The notes beneath the pieces are model-generated. The model was given only the letters and a program-made list of their open reading frames with translations, made no database searches and had not been told where the DNA came from. A program made the translations under genes and the position numbers. Positions 6,664-7,251 of a stretch of DNA of 7,251 bases are shown here, in pieces. The stretch is from RGIG8748 sp045545635 (lineage in GTDB: Bacteria > Bacillota > Clostridia > UMGS1810), in contig JAZQBI010000116.1 in the NCBI GenBank assembly GCA_045545635.1, positions 1 through 7,251 on the forward strand, read 5' to 3'. Numbering within the stretch: position 1 is the first letter of the stretch; every line of letters starts with the position of its first letter.

Positions 6664-6681
6664 ACAACAAGAAAGGTAGAA

Positions 6682-7251
6682 ATGGGAAAAATGATTTTAT
6701 CAGACAATTTAAAAAATGTTCACTCGGATATAAGAGGAGATTTGTATAAATATGCTCTTTCCTTGGAAAAGCAAGGAGTAAGCGTCCTCAAACTCAATAC
6801 GGGAAATCCCGCCGCATTTGGTTTTGAAATGCCGAGCAGTATCAAACAAAGAATAATTCAGGATCTGGACAAATCCTTGGGATATTGCGATATCCGTGGT
6901 ATGGAAAAATCCAGAGCTGCAATATGTGACTATCATCGCCAAAATGGAATAAAAAATATTTCCGAGGATGATATTTTTATCGGTAACGGAGTAAGCGAAG
7001 CGGCATATCTTATTGTATCTGCAATTATTGGCTATGGGGATGAACTCTTGGTGCCGTCACCTTGTTATTCCCTGTGGACAAATTTCACCTTTTTAGCCGG
7101 AGGAAATGTGAGATATTATCAGTGTGACGAAAATAATAACTGGCAGCCGGATACAGAAAGCATAAAATCTGCCATTACACCCAATACCAAGGCAATACTG
7201 GTTATAAATCCGAATAACCCGACAGGGGTAGTATATTCAAAAGAGGTTTTG
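6682..7251 (+). CDS. alaA: AlaA-type pyridoxal-phosphate aminotransferase (partial, N-terminal 190 residues)
   Basis: A fold-type I PLP-dependent aminotransferase, open to the window edge. The ATG at 6682 lies five bases after AAAGG (6672-6676); an in-frame ATG at 6691 is too far from that site. The protein closely follows the E. coli AlaA (glutamate-pyruvate transaminase) pattern: Asp-Ile-Arg-Gly (16-19), Leu-Lys-Leu-Asn-Thr-Gly-Asn-Pro-Ala (36-44), Phe-Gly-Phe-Glu (46-49), Gly-Tyr-Cys-Asp (67-70), Ile-Gly-Asn-Gly-Val-Ser-Glu (100-106) for phosphate binding, Pro-Cys-Tyr-Ser-Leu-Trp with the ring-stacking Tyr, and Asn-Pro-Asn-Asn-Pro-Thr-Gly (176-182), whose Asn binds the PLP ring oxygen. The catalytic lysine and the C-terminal small domain are outside the window. 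Members make alanine from pyruvate and glutamate; Clostridial relatives are often annotated only as generic aminotransferases, so amino-acid preference is inferred by similarity. It is divergent from hydF. Confidence 0.88.
   Translation, partial: MGKMILSDNLKNVHSDIRGDLYKYALSLEKQGVSVLKLNTGNPAAFGFEMPSSIKQRIIQDLDKSLGYCDIRGMEKSRAAICDYHRQNGIKNISEDDIFIGNGVSEAAYLIVSAIIGYGDELLVPSPCYSLWTNFTFLAGGNVRYYQCDENNNWQPDTESIKSAITPNTKAILVINPNNPTGVVYSKEVL

Noticed and set aside
1..7251. Mobile elements, CRISPR arrays, tRNA or rRNA genes, toxin-antitoxin or phage-defence genes
   Set aside because: No spaced repeats, transposase or integrase motifs, cloverleaf-like sequences or defence-protein motifs were seen; the gene content is ordinary metabolism.

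Overview
The window looks like chromosomal DNA from a low-GC anaerobic Clostridia-type Bacillota. The signs are AT-rich intergenic DNA, strong GGAGG-type ribosome binding sites, sigma-A promoters with near-consensus boxes, and a gene for the [FeFe]-hydrogenase maturation GTPase HydF, which implies fermentative H2 metabolism. No tRNA, rRNA, CRISPR array, insertion sequence or phage gene was seen. Genus cannot be told from the sequence alone.

Layout. (1) Positions 1-362, minus strand: the N-terminal cupin part of an AraC-family regulator, cut by the window edge. (2) Positions 363-478: a compact divergent promoter region. (3) Positions 479-5223, plus strand: a tight three-gene operon coding for a cytosolic GH38 alpha-mannosidase-type glycosidase, an L-fucose/L-arabinose-isomerase-like protein, and a DUF4432 aldose-1-epimerase-like protein. 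Gaps between genes are 3 and 14 bases and each gene has its own GGAGGA site. (4) Positions 5246-5288: a strong hairpin with A- and T-tracts on its two flanks, serving as a shared terminator for the operon and the convergent hydF. (5) Positions 5296-6459, minus strand: hydF. (6) Positions 6460-6681: a regulatory region between hydF and the next gene, with two back-to-back promoters, two operator-like palindromes and a hairpin leader. (7) Positions 6682-7251, plus strand: the first 190 codons of an AlaA-type aminotransferase, cut by the window edge.

How the genes work together (inference). The AraC regulator probably senses a sugar and controls the divergent operon. An imported glycoside would be cut by the cytosolic GH38 enzyme, the freed aldose would be mutarotated or epimerised by the DUF4432 protein, and it would be converted to a ketose by the isomerase-like protein. 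No transporter, kinase or aldolase is in the window, so the substrate and the end of the pathway are unknown. hydF and the aminotransferase belong to separate transcription units of central anaerobic metabolism and share only a divergent promoter region.
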